From contig NZ_JANIOC010000001.1 of NCBI RefSeq assembly GCF_024733565.1, positions 241,204 through 305,203 on the forward strand: DNA of 64,000 nt, given 5' to 3'. Shown piece after piece: positions 47,543 to 57,276 of this stretch (its first letter is position 1; each line of letters begins with the position of its first letter). This DNA is from Rossellomorea sp. SC111. Its GTDB lineage: Bacteria > Bacillota > Bacilli > Bacillales > Bacillaceae_B. A program made the translations under genes and the position numbers. Under the pieces are notes generated by a model that had not been told where the DNA came from, did not search any database, and worked only from the letters and a program-made list of their open reading frames with translations.

Positions 47543-48451
47543 TTATTTATTAGAAGCAGAGCATATAGCCAGTGCCAATGAATATAATTTACTTTCTGCG
47601 CTGTCTGCTCTGGATGTTAAAACGATTGGTGCTTTTGCTCCGGCTATGACTGCCCCTACTTTTGCCTTGGCAAAATAGATCAAGGATTTGTACAGGGCAT
47701 TTCCTGTTTCGATCGTCGGCACGAGCAGGATATCCGCTTGTCCCGCAACCTCACTTTCGATTCCTTTATGTTCTGCTGCATGGTGGGAAACGGCATTATC
47801 AAGTGCCAGTGGGCCATCGACGGTGCAATCTCGAATCTGCCCCCGCTGATTCATCATGGTGAGTGAAGCCGCATCGACTGTAGCCGGCATCGCTGGATTC
47901 ACCACTTCCACGGCGGCAATAGGAGCTACTTTCGGCATTTCCACACCGATTGAACGGGCAACCCCGACGGCATTTTCGATGATTTGCGCTTTTTGCTGCA
48001 GGTCAGGAGAGATATTCATTGCTGCATCCGTAATGAAAGTAAGCCTTTCAAACCCAGCCACCTCAAATGCTGCAACATGTGATAAAACATTCCCTGTACG
48101 AAGTCCCCATTCTTTATTCAAGACTGCTTTCAAGATGACAGCAGTAGGGATGTTCCCCTTCATAAGAGTGCCTGCTTCATTTTCCTTTACTGCTTTCACG
48201 GCAAGTTCCGCTGCTTTTTGAGGAGAGAAAGCATGCTTGATTTTTATACTGCTGTGAGAGATCAGCTGTGGGGCAACCTCATCCAAAATGGAGATGATTT
48301 CTTCTTTATCCCCAAACAGTAAAAAGTCAGCCATCTTCTTTTCAACTGCCATGGAAACAGCCACAAGGACTTCTTTATCTTCTGCAGCAGCGACTGCTAC
48401 AGTGGAGTTTTCAATTCGGGTTGCTTTTTCCACTAAAGATTGTAGATTCAT
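47543..48451 (-). CDS. ptb: Phosphate butyryltransferase
   Basis: A 302-residue member of the phosphate acetyl/butyryltransferase family that exchanges CoA for phosphate on butyryl and branched-chain acyl groups, feeding Buk. Motifs include GTLMKGNIPTAVILKAVLNKEWGLRTG, FITDAAMNISPDLQQKAQI and DGPLALDNAVS. First gene of the operon, directly behind the sigma-54 promoter. Confidence 0.94.
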   Translation of the reverse strand: MNLQSLVEKATRIENSTVAVAAAEDKEVLVAVSMAVEKKMADFLLFGDKEEIISILDEVAPQLISHSSIKIKHAFSPQKAAELAVKAVKENEAGTLMKGNIPTAVILKAVLNKEWGLRTGNVLSHVAAFEVAGFERLTFITDAAMNISPDLQQKAQIIENAVGVARSIGVEMPKVAPIAAVEVVNPAMPATVDAASLTMMNQRGQIRDCTVDGPLALDNAVSHHAAEHKGIESEVAGQADILLVPTIETGNALYKSLIYFAKAKVGAVIAGAKAPIVLTSRADSAESKLYSLALAICSASNK

Positions 48452-48502
48452 GTATGTCGTTTCAACCCCTTTTTTCTGTTATTATGTTCCCATTTAACTA
48501 CA

Positions 48503-48519
48503 TGCAAGAAGCGTGCCAA
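48503..48519 (-). promoter_or_regulatory. Sigma-54 (SigL) promoter of the ptb-bkdB operon
   Basis: On the - strand the sequence is TTGGCACGCTTCTTGCA: TGGCAC (plus 48513-48518), five bases, TTGCA (plus 48503-48507), an exact match to the -24/-12 consensus. It lies 52 bp upstream of ptb. Confidence 0.95.
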
Positions 48520-48558
48520 CTTCAAAAGCCTGAAAACGCTTTATAAAGTCAGAAATAG

Positions 48559-48594
48559 ACCCTGCAAATTATTTCGCACCCTGCAAATTATTTC
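48559..48594 (-). promoter_or_regulatory. BkdR upstream activating sequences (direct repeat)
   Basis: The 17-mer GAAATAATTTGCAGGGT occurs twice on the - strand with a 19-bp period (plus 48578-48594 and 48559-48575), about 40 bp upstream of the -24 element. The distal copy overlaps the last codons and stop of bkdR. The placement is that of an enhancer for a sigma-54 activator; binding by BkdR is inferred from position. Confidence 0.78.
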
Positions 48595-50654
48595 ATGCTA
48601 TTTATTTCAATGTTATATTTTTCAATTTTATAATATAAGTTTCTCACCGATACATTCAATACTTTAGCAGTAGCCGTTTTATTACCATTATTCTGCTCTA
48701 AAACGGTTTGAATTATATTTTTTTCATACTTTTCAATTTGGGTTGCAAGATCTTCCGCTCCTTGAAACGGAAGTTCAGCTGCGTTGACGAGGGGTTTTGA
48801 TGTATTTTCTAATTGAGGTAAATGTTTTCCATCGATTTGGACTTCATTGTAGTTCATGAAGATGATGGCTCTCCCCAGCACGTTCTCAAGCTCCCGCACA
48901 TTCCCCGGCCAATGATAATTCATCAGCTTGTTCACAGCAGTAGCCGACAATCCCTCGACGTTTCTTCCATAGTCCTGGTTGATCTTTGTAATCAGGGCTT
49001 CGGAAATGAGTGGAATATCGGATTTACGCTGCCTTAACGGAGGAATTTGAATCGGCATCCGGTTGAGGCGATAGTACAGATCTTCCCTGAAAGATCCATC
49101 GGCTATTCCCTTTTCAAGGTTGACGTTGGTTGCAGCAATGACACGGACATTGATTTGGATCGATTTCGTCCCTCCGACCCTCACGATTTCATTTTCCTGC
49201 AGGACCCTCAATAATTTCGCTTGAGTATTGGCACTCAATTCCCCTATTTCGTCAAGGAAGATACTCCCATTATTCGCCTCTTCGAACAAGCCGCGTTTTC
49301 CACCACGCTTGGCACCGGAGAATGCACCTTCTTCATACCCGAATAATTCGCTTTCCAAAAGGCTCTCCGATAATGCGGCGCAGTTGACCCTGAGGAATTT
49401 ATTGAATTTACGGTCACTAGCATTATGTATGGCGTGGGCAAATAATTCCTTCCCAGTCCCTGATTCTCCGCGAAGAAGAACGGTAGCAGGGGTTTTCGCA
49501 CCCAGCTTGGCTTGCTCGATGGCAATCATCATTTCCTCTGAGTCACCAATGATATCCTCGAACATATACTTCGCTTCAAGGGTGCGGATGATTCTCCTCG
49601 CCCGGTCCAATTCCTGGGTAAGAGATTGTATTTCCGACATGTCATGAATGACACCGACACTTCCCTTAAGCTTATTGTTTACAATGATGGGGGCCACATT
49701 CACGATGACTTCTTTACGGTTCGGTCCTACCCGCATTCTTGTCCCACGGATCGCTCTCCGTGTTTGAAGCACTTTCAAATGAATACTCTCGCCTTCTGAA
49801 ATATCCGCCGTCGCAGGCTTCCCGATCACTTCCTCCCGGGTAAGTCCCGTGATTCTCGTGTAAGCAGGGTTGATCATGATCCCCTTACCCTCTTCATCGA
49901 CGACTGAAATCGCGTCATCGCTGGAATGGATGATGGCTTCGAGCATCGTCTGAATTTCTTTAAGATTGGTTATCTCCTCTGCCAGATTCACCACTTCGGT
50001 AATATCTTTAAACACCGAAAAGGCACCGATGATTTCGTCCTGCTCTGTGATCATCGGAATCCGATTGGAGATGATCTTCAATCCGTTCCCAAGGATAACT
50101 TCCTGATTGATTTCTGTCCGTCTTGTTTCGATCGTTCTGGTCAGCTTACTCTCAGGTATCACTTCCGAAATATGAAGGCCCATCACATCTTCCTGACTCT
50201 TTCCGATCATTCGCTCTGCACTTTTATTAAATAGCATAACGATGCCTTGATCATCGATCCCGACCATGCCATCATCCGTTGAATTAAAGATAAGATCCCT
50301 TTTAAAGGACTCGCTCGTCAATTGATGGATAAGCTCCTCTTTTTCTTCAAGGAGCTTCGAAATAAGGAAAGCCACACTTCCAGGGATTAAAACTGTATTC
50401 TTTCCACGATGATCCCTTATCTGTTCAAACACTTCCTGTTCACCGGTCACCTCGATGACGATATCCAGAGAGTCACTGAGGAATGGTCTCCAATCTGTAC
50501 CAACAGGGATACCAAGTTCCTTTGAGAGCTTAATACCTGAAGCGTTTTCATTTAAATCTACTACGGCAATCACTTTCATGACGGAAACTTCGTGGAGGAT
50601 TTGCAGGATGGCTGTTCCACCCTTTCCACCGCCGACAATTAGAACCTCTTGCAA
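48588..50654 (-). CDS. bkdR: Sigma-54-dependent activator BkdR
   Basis: A 688-residue enhancer-binding protein. Residues 1-100 form a Rossmann-like segment with [10 protein letters not shown], possibly a nucleotide or metabolite sensor. Two PAS-like domains follow (about 115-225 and 235-345). The AAA+ domain has Walker A GESGTGK (396-402), the sigma-54 contact loop GAFSGA (443-448; the common form is GAFTGA) and Walker B IFLDEI. A Fis-type HTH ([23 protein letters not shown]) ends the protein. The start codon is TTG. It should activate ptb-bkdB in response to branched-chain substrates, as in B. subtilis with SigL. Confidence 0.95.
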   Translation of the reverse strand: MQEVLIVGGGKGGTAILQILHEVSVMKVIAVVDLNENASGIKLSKELGIPVGTDWRPFLSDSLDIVIEVTGEQEVFEQIRDHRGKNTVLIPGSVAFLISKLLEEKEELIHQLTSESFKRDLIFNSTDDGMVGIDDQGIVMLFNKSAERMIGKSQEDVMGLHISEVIPESKLTRTIETRRTEINQEVILGNGLKIISNRIPMITEQDEIIGAFSVFKDITEVVNLAEEITNLKEIQTMLEAIIHSSDDAISVVDEEGKGIMINPAYTRITGLTREEVIGKPATADISEGESIHLKVLQTRRAIRGTRMRVGPNRKEVIVNVAPIIVNNKLKGSVGVIHDMSEIQSLTQELDRARRIIRTLEAKYMFEDIIGDSEEMMIAIEQAKLGAKTPATVLLRGESGTGKELFAHAIHNASDRKFNKFLRVNCAALSESLLESELFGYEEGAFSGAKRGGKRGLFEEANNGSIFLDEIGELSANTQAKLLRVLQENEIVRVGGTKSIQINVRVIAATNVNLEKGIADGSFREDLYYRLNRMPIQIPPLRQRKSDIPLISEALITKINQDYGRNVEGLSATAVNKLMNYHWPGNVRELENVLGRAIIFMNYNEVQIDGKHLPQLENTSKPLVNAAELPFQGAEDLATQIEKYEKNIIQTVLEQNNGNKTATAKVLNVSVRNLYYKIEKYNIEINSMK

Positions 50655-50779
50655 CTTTCTTCACCCCGAGACGTGCAATTTTTTTCACATCCATAATGTT
50701 ACACTACTTTTCGAAACTTGACAATTCTCTGCTTGGAGTTAGAATTTTAGTATGGAAACGAAAAGGAGTTATGCATCTC

Positions 50780-51019
50780 ATGGTCCGTTTTATTGCCCTG
50801 ATTATCATGTTGATCCCCGGAGCATTAGCAGCTCTTGGGATTAAGCTGATGAGAGATATGCTGTTTGGAATCCTGCAGCCTCCGATCCCTTATCTTTGGC
50901 TCCAGTTCATTATCGGGTTAGTCTTTTTTGTTTGCGGATTGGGGTTCATTGCAGGGTTCGTACTGCACCGTGATCGTAAACGCAATAAAGTTCAGTCCCG
51001 ATTCAACAAGAAAGGCTAG
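50780..51019 (+). CDS. yqzF: DUF2627 membrane protein YqzF
   Basis: A 79-residue protein with two membrane helices (FIALIIMLIPGALAALGIKL and FIIGLVFFVCGLGFIAGFVL) and a basic tail HRDRKRNKVQSRFNKK. Matches the DUF2627/YqzF pattern and lies in the same place, divergent from bkdR. Function unknown. The ATG at 50780 is 11 nt after AAGGAG; the ATG at 50771 is only 2 nt from it. The stop codon lies inside the terminator stem. Confidence 0.82.
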   Translation: MVRFIALIIMLIPGALAALGIKLMRDMLFGILQPPIPYLWLQFIIGLVFFVCGLGFIAGFVLHRDRKRNKVQSRFNKKG

Positions 51020-51045
51020 CGCTGCAAATGCGCTAGCCTTTTTTA
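51012..51045 (+). terminator. Terminator of yqzF
   Basis: An 11-bp perfect stem AAGGCTAGCGC (51012-51022) with GCGCTAGCCTT (51030-51040), then TTTTA. It contains the yqzF stop codon and is also positioned to end yqiK transcripts coming the other way. Confidence 0.88.
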
Positions 51046-51767
51046 CTTTCCCTCAGCTTCCATGCCTTTTCAGGATAGTCCGTGACAAATGCAGTGCAGC
51101 CCAAACTCAATAATCTCTCCATTTGATCCACCTTATTTACCGTGTATGGTCTGACACCGATTCCGTTATTCATCGCTTCAATGATCATCTCATCCCTGAC
51201 CGCTTTCAGGTTGGGGTGTATCGCTTTCGCCCTTAATGATTGGGCATAGATCCAGGGCATGAATAAGCGTGATGAGTAGAGCGGCGCGATTTCCACGGAA
51301 GGCTCAAAACGGTAACATGCCACAATCGAATAATGATTAAACGAAGAGATGATGATCCGTTCCTCGAACCTGAACTCCCTGATCAATCCGATCACCTTTT
51401 CTTCCAGGCCTTGATAATCCATGATACTGTTTTTCAACTCGATGTTACAAAGGAGTTCATTCCCTTTCAACCACAGAAACACCTCCCTTAATGAGGGGAC
51501 ACGGTTTTTCTTGAATAATTTACTCTTAAATTTAAAGTTCGCTTGGAGCTTTTGAATTTCGTTTATTGTATAATCTTTGACGAACCCTTTTCCGTTTGTC
51601 GTCCGGTCAACGGTTTCATCATGTATGACGACTACTTCTCCGTCTTTGGTCAGCTGAACGTCCAATTCGATTCCATCAGCCTTCACCCTTTCAGCTTCAT
51701 AAAAAGCTTCCATTGTGTTTTCTGGATGGGTACCTGCAGATCCACGGTGAGCAAAAATCAGCGTCAT
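51033..51767 (-). CDS. yqiK: Glycerophosphodiester phosphodiesterase
   Basis: A 244-residue TIM-barrel GDPD that hydrolyses glycerophosphodiesters to glycerol 3-phosphate and an alcohol. The catalytic signature is FAHRGSAGTHPENTMEAF with ELDVQLTKDGEVVVIHDETVDRTTNGKG (Glu, Asp, His). No signal peptide is visible, so it is cytosolic. The ATG at 51767 follows GAGGGAAGTG. YqiK is placed here in B. subtilis. Confidence 0.9.
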   Translation of the reverse strand: MTLIFAHRGSAGTHPENTMEAFYEAERVKADGIELDVQLTKDGEVVVIHDETVDRTTNGKGFVKDYTINEIQKLQANFKFKSKLFKKNRVPSLREVFLWLKGNELLCNIELKNSIMDYQGLEEKVIGLIREFRFEERIIISSFNHYSIVACYRFEPSVEIAPLYSSRLFMPWIYAQSLRAKAIHPNLKAVRDEMIIEAMNNGIGVRPYTVNKVDQMERLLSLGCTAFVTDYPEKAWKLRESKKG

Positions 51768-51887
51768 GAGTTCACTTCCCTCGTTTGTATATATGTACAT
51801 TCTTTCACTTATAGAATCCAATGACTGACTTCATTATATACTTATTTGATCTCTTCTCAAAGGATGAACCTTTTTAAAAACATCATC

Positions 51888-51915
51888 AAAAAACCCTGAG
51901 AAACTCAGGGTTTTT
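51888..51915. terminator. Hairpin terminator after the 51938-52150 gene
   Basis: AAAAAACCCTGAG (51888-51900) with CTCAGGGTTTTT (51904-51915), a symmetrical terminator usable in both directions. Confidence 0.82.
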
Positions 51916-51937
51916 CCGAATTAATGGTCGCACCTGA

Positions 51938-52150
51938 TTAGAACCAACGGCATCCGCATCTGCGGCGGTTGTCCATTTCACCAGCAACATCGTTCTCTCT
52001 GCAACGGCGAACGGCTCTACAGAAATCTTCTCCTCTGATATAAGCTTTGACAGGAACTCTGAAGTTGTTGTCGGAAGTACCAGCTACATTATTGTTTCTG
52101 CAACGGTCAGAAGCTCCACCTACATTATCGTTATTACGATAACATCCCAT
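51938..52150 (-). CDS. Small Cys/Asn/Arg-rich protein with internal repeats
   Basis: A 70-residue protein that I cannot assign to a named family. It contains three imperfect copies of [YC]RxNxVxGxxD: residues 4-15, 17-27 and 50-60. A conserved-looking core NFRVPVKAYIRGEDFCRAVRRC lies between them, and the protein ends CGCRWF. Six Cys residues and no hydrophobic segment suggest a disulphide-linked or metal-binding structural protein; a spore-layer role is an inference from composition and from the spo0A/spoIVB neighbourhood. GGGGGAGGTGAG precedes the ATG and a terminator follows, so it looks genuinely expressed. Confidence 0.75.
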   Translation of the reverse strand: MGCYRNNDNVGGASDRCRNNNVAGTSDNNFRVPVKAYIRGEDFCRAVRRCRENDVAGEMDNRRRCGCRWF

Positions 52151-52303
52151 GGTCTCACCTCCCCCTTTAGTTGTTTTGCACTACACTTTATCTTATGTGT
52201 AAAGGGACAGGCTGTAAGGGCAAACCACCATTTTTTTCGAAAAAAGGCGTTTGTTACTGTGGGGACTGACGCGGGAGCCAATGCCGGGAGTCGATTACGC
52301 TGA

Positions 52304-52339
52304 TATAATAAAACCCCGTGAATAAGGGCTCACAGGGTC
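52304..52339 (-). terminator. Terminator of spo0A
   Basis: On the - strand CCCTGTGA pairs with TTCACGGGG (plus 52330-52337 with 52314-52322), then TTTTATTAT. Confidence 0.82.
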
Positions 52340-52389
52340 GCTCGATTGTACATTCAGTTTGAATGGTGTTCAGCCTATTCCTAACTCTT

Positions 52390-53169
52390 TCAAGAAGCCA
52401 TATGCTCCAGACGAAGTTTGTCCGCTACCATGGCAATGAACTCCGAGTTGGTCGGCTTTGCCTTGGACATGCTGACGGTGTATCCGAATAAAGAGGAAAT
52501 GGAATCAATATTCCCTCTGCTCCAGGCCACTTCAATCGCATGACGGATCGCCCGTTCCACCCTTGATGCGGTGGTATTGTATTTCTTGGCAATATCCGGG
52601 TAAAGGACCTTTGTGATGGATCCGAGCAATTCGATATCGTTATACACCATAGAAATCGCTTCACGTAAATACAAGTATCCTTTAATATGTGCCGGCACGC
52701 CGATTTCGTGGATGATGCTCGTGATACTTGCATCCAGGTTTCTAGGTTTTTGCTCTGTATTCATTCTGGATGAGGAAGGTTTTTTGATGATTGAGTTTGA
52801 TTTACCGCTGACTTGTCTTATATGGCTCACTAGATTTTCCATATCGAATGGTTTTAAAATAAAATAAGAAGCTCCAAGGTCGACAGCTTTCTTCGTCACA
52901 TCTTCCTGTCCGAAGGCCGTAAGCATGATGACATTGGGAATGCCCTTCTTTTCACGAAGTCGCTCCAGCACTGCCAGACCGTCCAAATGGGGCATGATGA
53001 TATCAAGGACCAGGACATCCGGATCGACTTCATCCAATAATTCTAAACAATCTTGACCATTATGGGCAATCCCTACCACTTCCATATCATTTTGCGAAGC
53101 AATGTAGTCCTCCAATAAAGACGTCAGCTCACGGTTATCATCCACAACACATACTTTAATCGATTTCAC
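52390..53169 (-). CDS. spo0A: Sporulation master regulator Spo0A
   Basis: A 259-residue response regulator. The receiver domain has the acidic pair VVDDN, phosphoacceptor Asp in [13 protein letters not shown] and Lys in FILKPFD. A variable linker leads to the Spo0A DNA-binding domain ([28 protein letters not shown]...[22 protein letters not shown]). Phosphorylated Spo0A binds TTGTCGAA boxes and drives entry into sporulation. The GTG at 53169 with GAGGAGG nine bases upstream is preferred over the TTG at 53187, which lies in that site. Confidence 0.97.
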   Translation of the reverse strand: MKSIKVCVVDDNRELTSLLEDYIASQNDMEVVGIAHNGQDCLELLDEVDPDVLVLDIIMPHLDGLAVLERLREKKGIPNVIMLTAFGQEDVTKKAVDLGASYFILKPFDMENLVSHIRQVSGKSNSIIKKPSSSRMNTEQKPRNLDASITSIIHEIGVPAHIKGYLYLREAISMVYNDIELLGSITKVLYPDIAKKYNTTASRVERAIRHAIEVAWSRGNIDSISSLFGYTVSMSKAKPTNSEFIAMVADKLRLEHMAS

Positions 53170-53226
53170 TACAGGTTTCCTCCTCAATCCTAATTAATTC
53201 ATCTCTGTAATTTTATTCTAAATTAC

Positions 53227-53356
53227 TTTTTCGACAATGCAACCTAAATTCCTTTTATTTTTGAAAAAAACTTGAAAATTATTATATTTTCTTTGATTTT
53301 CTAACGATTTCTTTATATTTCGACCCTATTCGATATTTTTGATTCGGTTTGTCGAA
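53227..53356 (-). promoter_or_regulatory. spo0A control region: 0A boxes and putative SigH promoter
   Basis: A 0A box TTGTCGAA is present on the - strand (plus 53230-53237) and another on the + strand (53349-53356). On the - strand AGGAATT (plus 53247-53253) and CGAAAAA (plus 53227-53233), 13 bp apart, resemble a SigH promoter overlapping the proximal box. This mirrors the autoregulated B. subtilis spo0A promoter, although box functions are inferred. Confidence 0.6.
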
Positions 53357-53434
53357 TATTCTTTATTTTATCAAGGACCAGCTCTCTTTGGCAAACGGAT
53401 GTGAGTAAGAATTCTGTGATATCCCCTAGCTCTA

Positions 53435-53487
53435 CAAAAAAAAGAACCCTTATAAGTACCCGATTTCGGTACTTTCGTAAGGGTTTT
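53435..53487 (-). terminator. Terminator of spoIVB
   Basis: A long stem, AACCCTTA and AGTACC segments (53445-53460) with GGTACT and TAAGGGTT (53468-53485), followed on the - strand by CTTTTTTTTG. Confidence 0.88.
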
Positions 53488-53493
53488 CCACTT

Positions 53494-54783
53494 TCAGCTT
53501 GCCCGGTTATGATCTTTTTTATAAATATCTATTCCTGCTTCACTCAGCATCCATTCAATGTGTACCCCGTATCCGCTGGTCGGATCATTGACAAACACAT
53601 GGGTGACCGCTCCGATGACCTTCCCATTTTGGATAATCGGGCTCCCGCTCATCCCCTGTACGATTCCACCTGTTTTCTTAAGCAGCTCGGGATCCGTCAC
53701 TTTCAATACCATCCCTTTTGTTGCGGGATATTTCTGTGGGATGGTACTGACGATTTCAATATCGTACATTTCCACTTCTTTTCCATCCACGACAGTTAAG
53801 ATTTGTGCCGGACCTTCTTTTACTTGGTGAGACAGCGCGATAGGCATCGGCTTATCCATCAGTTCATTTTTAATGGACTGATTTAATTCACCAAAAATCC
53901 CAAAAGGACTGTTCCGCTTAATGTTACCGATGATGTTCCGGTCAGATGAAAAGCGTGCCAGTTTCTCTCCTGGTTTTCCATCCGTGCCTTTTTGAATCGA
54001 AGTGACTTCGGAATTCACGATTTCCCCGTTTTCGACGACGATTGGTTTTTTTGTATCCATATCTGAAATCACATGGCCGAGGGCACCGTATTTCTTGGAC
54101 TTAGGATCATAAAATGTCATCGTACCGATACCTGCTGCTGAATCACGGATGTACAGGCCCAATTTATAATTTTTGTCCCCTTTTTCTTTCAATGGAAGCA
54201 ATTGTGTCTTTACGGTCTTTTGATCTCGCTTGATCACGACATCTAGAGATTTTGCTTCTTCTCCTGCTTTCTGAACAAAAGGAGCAACATCGGCAAGTTC
54301 TTCAATTTTCGTTCCATTAATTTCAGTAATCATGTCCCCTACCTGAATGCCGGCTTTTTCTCCGGGAGACATTTTCCCTCCATCCGTTTCCACCAGATGA
54401 TGACCAACGACTAACACCCCAACAGTATTTAATTTGACTCCAATGGATTGTCCACCGGGAATCACTTTGAAATCTTTCAGTACTTCTACATCGACCTTTT
54501 TAATGGGCAGGCCGGCAAGCTCGAAGACCACTTCGTCCTTACCTACAGAATTCCCCTGGATGGAGAGCTGACCTTTCCCTTCTCTTACTTGAACATGCTC
54601 ATTATGCGACGAACCCATGGTTGTAACGGATGCAGCCTTAGGGAGAGCAACTTGATCCCCTGCCATCATCCTTACAGAGTTCGGAGTATCGATAAACTGT
54701 TGAACCGGTTTGTAAAAACCAATAAGACAAAGCGAAACAAGGAGAATTCCACCTATACATTTCCTTAACCAATCTAAACTCAA
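53494..54783 (-). CDS. spoIVB: SpoIVB serine peptidase
   Basis: A protein of about 429 residues made in the forespore and secreted to the intermembrane space, where it cleaves SpoIVFA to trigger pro-sigmaK processing. An N-terminal membrane/signal segment ([16 protein letters not shown]), a PDZ domain about residues 105-190 ([25 protein letters not shown]), and the S55 peptidase domain with [10 protein letters not shown] (His) and [15 protein letters not shown] (Ser). A GTG at 54792 lies 1 nt from GAGGAG; the TTG at 54783 has normal spacing and is preferred. Confidence 0.94.
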   Translation of the reverse strand: MSLDWLRKCIGGILLVSLCLIGFYKPVQQFIDTPNSVRMMAGDQVALPKAASVTTMGSSHNEHVQVREGKGQLSIQGNSVGKDEVVFELAGLPIKKVDVEVLKDFKVIPGGQSIGVKLNTVGVLVVGHHLVETDGGKMSPGEKAGIQVGDMITEINGTKIEELADVAPFVQKAGEEAKSLDVVIKRDQKTVKTQLLPLKEKGDKNYKLGLYIRDSAAGIGTMTFYDPKSKKYGALGHVISDMDTKKPIVVENGEIVNSEVTSIQKGTDGKPGEKLARFSSDRNIIGNIKRNSPFGIFGELNQSIKNELMDKPMPIALSHQVKEGPAQILTVVDGKEVEMYDIEIVSTIPQKYPATKGMVLKVTDPELLKKTGGIVQGMSGSPIIQNGKVIGAVTHVFVNDPTSGYGVHIEWMLSEAGIDIYKKDHNRAS

Positions 54784-54879
54784 TATATTCACTCTCCTCG
54801 CTTCTAATCCACAAACACTTATTATTGGCTACAGTTTTAATTTTGCCTTTAAAGACTACATTTATAACTGGTAATCATG

Positions 54880-54911
54880 AAAAAAAAGCTACCCGAAATG
54901 GATAGCTTTTC
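54880..54911 (-). terminator. Terminator of recN
   Basis: AAAAGCTA and TAGCTTTT arms with a short loop, followed on the - strand by TTTTTTTTC. It lies at the recN stop codon. Confidence 0.82.
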
Positions 54912-56619
54912 ATGTCTCTTTGATTGAACCTGCCAATTGAAGTAATTCCTTTGCATGTTCCAAAGTCAGATCAGTTATTTCCACACCCGAAATCATACGG
55001 GAAATTTCCCTGATCTTATCTTTTTCCTGAAGACGTTTCACCATTGTGCTCGTCCTGCCACCTGACATTTTTTTCGAAATGAACAAGTGACAATCGGCCA
55101 TGGCGGCCACCTGAGGCAAGTGAGAGATGCACATCACTTGCGAATGGACAGCAACCTGATAAATCTTTTCAGCGATGGCCTGGGCGACCCTGCCGCTAAC
55201 ACCTGTATCAACCTCATCAAAAATGATCGATGTAATCCCTTGATGCTTTGAAAAAATGGTTTTAAGGGCAAGCATGATCCGTGACAGTTCCCCGCCTGAA
55301 GCCACCTTAGACAGCTGCTTCAACGGTTCTCCAGGATTGGTGGAGATATAAAACTCCACCGTATCCCAACCATCTTTCTTGAAATGTTGAAAAGAGAAGG
55401 ATTCGTTTTCTCCGCTTTTGACAAATCGGACTTCGAATTTCGTCTTATCCATATACAGCTGCTTTAACTGCGCATGAATACTTGCGGTCAATTTCTTCGC
55501 CCAAAGTTTTCTCGTATCGGAAAGATTTTTCGCCTCGAGGGATAAATCTTTTTCAAGTGACTGTAATTTACTTTGTAATTGTTCAACATGGGAATCTTTA
55601 TTCACGATTGTTTCAATTTCTTCTTCGATCTTGGAACTATAGGTCAGAATCTCTTCCACCGATGAGCCATATTTTCTCTTAAGCCCATTTATTTCATTCA
55701 ACCTCGCCTCAATCAGGTCCAGACGATTCGGCTCGAATTCAAGCATATCCAGCCCTCCCCTGACTTGATGGGCGGCATCTTCAAGAATATAATACGCATT
55801 CGATACGGATTCAAGCGTCTTTTCATACTGTGAATCGACTTCGGCAGCGGTTTCAAGATGGCTCATGGCAAGTCCTGCCCAGTCCATCCCCTTTCTTTCC
55901 CCTTGTATGCTGTCATAGGAGGTCTGAAGCGCTTCAAAAAGCCTTTCAAAGTTCATCAGTTTCCGTTTCTCTTCCTGCAACTGTTCATCTTCATTGAGCT
56001 GCAGATTCGCATCCTGGATTTCTTTAAGCTGAAATTGAATGAGATCCAGTCGATGAGCCATTTCCTGTTCATTTTCATTCAATCTTTTCAGCTGCTTATA
56101 GATGGACAGATACTCTTTATAGACTTGTCCGTAACTGGATAAACCGGATGCAATATCCTTCCCTCCGAATTGATCTAATAAGGAAAGATGAAGGCTTTCA
56201 TTCATGAGTTCCTGATGTTCGTGCTGTCCGTGGATATCAATAAGAGATGCCCCGACTTCCCTCATGATGGCGATCGTCACCAGCTTGCCATTAATTCTGC
56301 AAACACTTTTCCCCGTGCTCGAGATATCCCTTCTTAGGACGATCATACCTTCCTCGATCTCGATCCCGAAGTCTGCCGCTTTCTGAAAGCAGGGGTGCGT
56401 TTCATTATCAAGAATAAATAACCCTTCAATTTCTGCCTTCTTCTCCCCATGCCGCACATACTCAGAGGACCCTCTGCCGCCAACGAGCAAATGGATGGCG
56501 TCGATGATGATCGACTTACCCGCACCCGTCTCACCTGATAATACAGTCAAACCTTCTTCAAACGAAAGGGAAAGGGAATCGATAATGGCGAAATTTTTGA
56601 TTGATAGTTCTTGTAGCAA
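54910..56619 (-). CDS. recN: DNA repair protein RecN
   Basis: A 569-residue SMC-like ATPase in double-strand break repair. Walker A is TGETGAGKSIIIDAI, the N-lobe is followed by coiled-coil arms about residues 150-380 (Glu/Gln/Leu-rich), and the C-lobe carries the ABC signature KVASGGELSRIMLAL with Walker B SIIFDEVDTGVSG. The open frame starts at a GTG that is part of the GAGGTG ribosome site; the TTG at 56619 gives the family's N-terminus LQELSIKNFAI. Confidence 0.95.
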   Translation of the reverse strand: MLQELSIKNFAIIDSLSLSFEEGLTVLSGETGAGKSIIIDAIHLLVGGRGSSEYVRHGEKKAEIEGLFILDNETHPCFQKAADFGIEIEEGMIVLRRDISSTGKSVCRINGKLVTIAIMREVGASLIDIHGQHEHQELMNESLHLSLLDQFGGKDIASGLSSYGQVYKEYLSIYKQLKRLNENEQEMAHRLDLIQFQLKEIQDANLQLNEDEQLQEEKRKLMNFERLFEALQTSYDSIQGERKGMDWAGLAMSHLETAAEVDSQYEKTLESVSNAYYILEDAAHQVRGGLDMLEFEPNRLDLIEARLNEINGLKRKYGSSVEEILTYSSKIEEEIETIVNKDSHVEQLQSKLQSLEKDLSLEAKNLSDTRKLWAKKLTASIHAQLKQLYMDKTKFEVRFVKSGENESFSFQHFKKDGWDTVEFYISTNPGEPLKQLSKVASGGELSRIMLALKTIFSKHQGITSIIFDEVDTGVSGRVAQAIAEKIYQVAVHSQVMCISHLPQVAAMADCHLFISKKMSGGRTSTMVKRLQEKDKIREISRMISGVEITDLTLEHAKELLQLAGSIKET

Positions 56620-56732
56620 AACATTCACCTCAAATAAAAAGGAACTTTCCCCTCAAAATTATGAAAAAGAAAAGCTTCCTATTGGATTTTGTATGAAGGG
56701 CATATAATAGCCCAATGATCGTAGTTAATCGT

Positions 56733-57185
56733 TTACAGCATATCTAAGAATCGTTCTGAAACGACTTTCGTTTCTTCTTCCGTGCGGCAAATGATCAAAC
56801 AGGTGTCATCCCCGCAAATGGTCCCAAGAATCTCTTCCCAGTCCAGATTATCGATTAAAGCCCCAATGGCATTTGCATTTCCGGGTAACGTTTTCATCAC
56901 CAGCATATGCCCAGCCTGATCCACTTTCACGAACGCATCCGTCAGTGTACGTTTCAATTTCTGAAGTGGATTAAAGCGCTGATCAGCCGGCAAGCTGTAT
57001 TTGTATCTGCCATCCATCAGCGGAACCTTTACAAGATGGAGCTCCTTGATATCCCTGGATACGGTTGCCTGCGTCACATTAAACCCCGCATTCTTCAGGC
57101 TTTCCACCAGCTCATCCTGCGTTTCCACATCTCTATTCGTAATGATTTCCCTGATTTTAATATGTCTTTGCCCTTTGTTCATCAT
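56733..57185 (-). CDS. argR: Arginine repressor ArgR/AhrC
   Basis: A 150-residue hexameric regulator of arginine synthesis and catabolism. The N-terminal winged helix is [41 protein letters not shown]. The C-terminal oligomerisation and arginine-binding domain contains [33 protein letters not shown] with the GDDT arginine contact. Between the repeat array and recN; in B. subtilis the same yqxC-ahrC-recN order holds. Confidence 0.95.
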   Translation of the reverse strand: MMNKGQRHIKIREIITNRDVETQDELVESLKNAGFNVTQATVSRDIKELHLVKVPLMDGRYKYSLPADQRFNPLQKLKRTLTDAFVKVDQAGHMLVMKTLPGNANAIGALIDNLDWEEILGTICGDDTCLIICRTEEETKVVSERFLDML

Positions 57186-57276
57186 AGAACATACACCTCT
57201 TACATTGGATTAAATCCTGTATAAATATACCTCTACGCTTATGTTAGCCTATTTTGTTGGGAAGTACAATAAAAAA

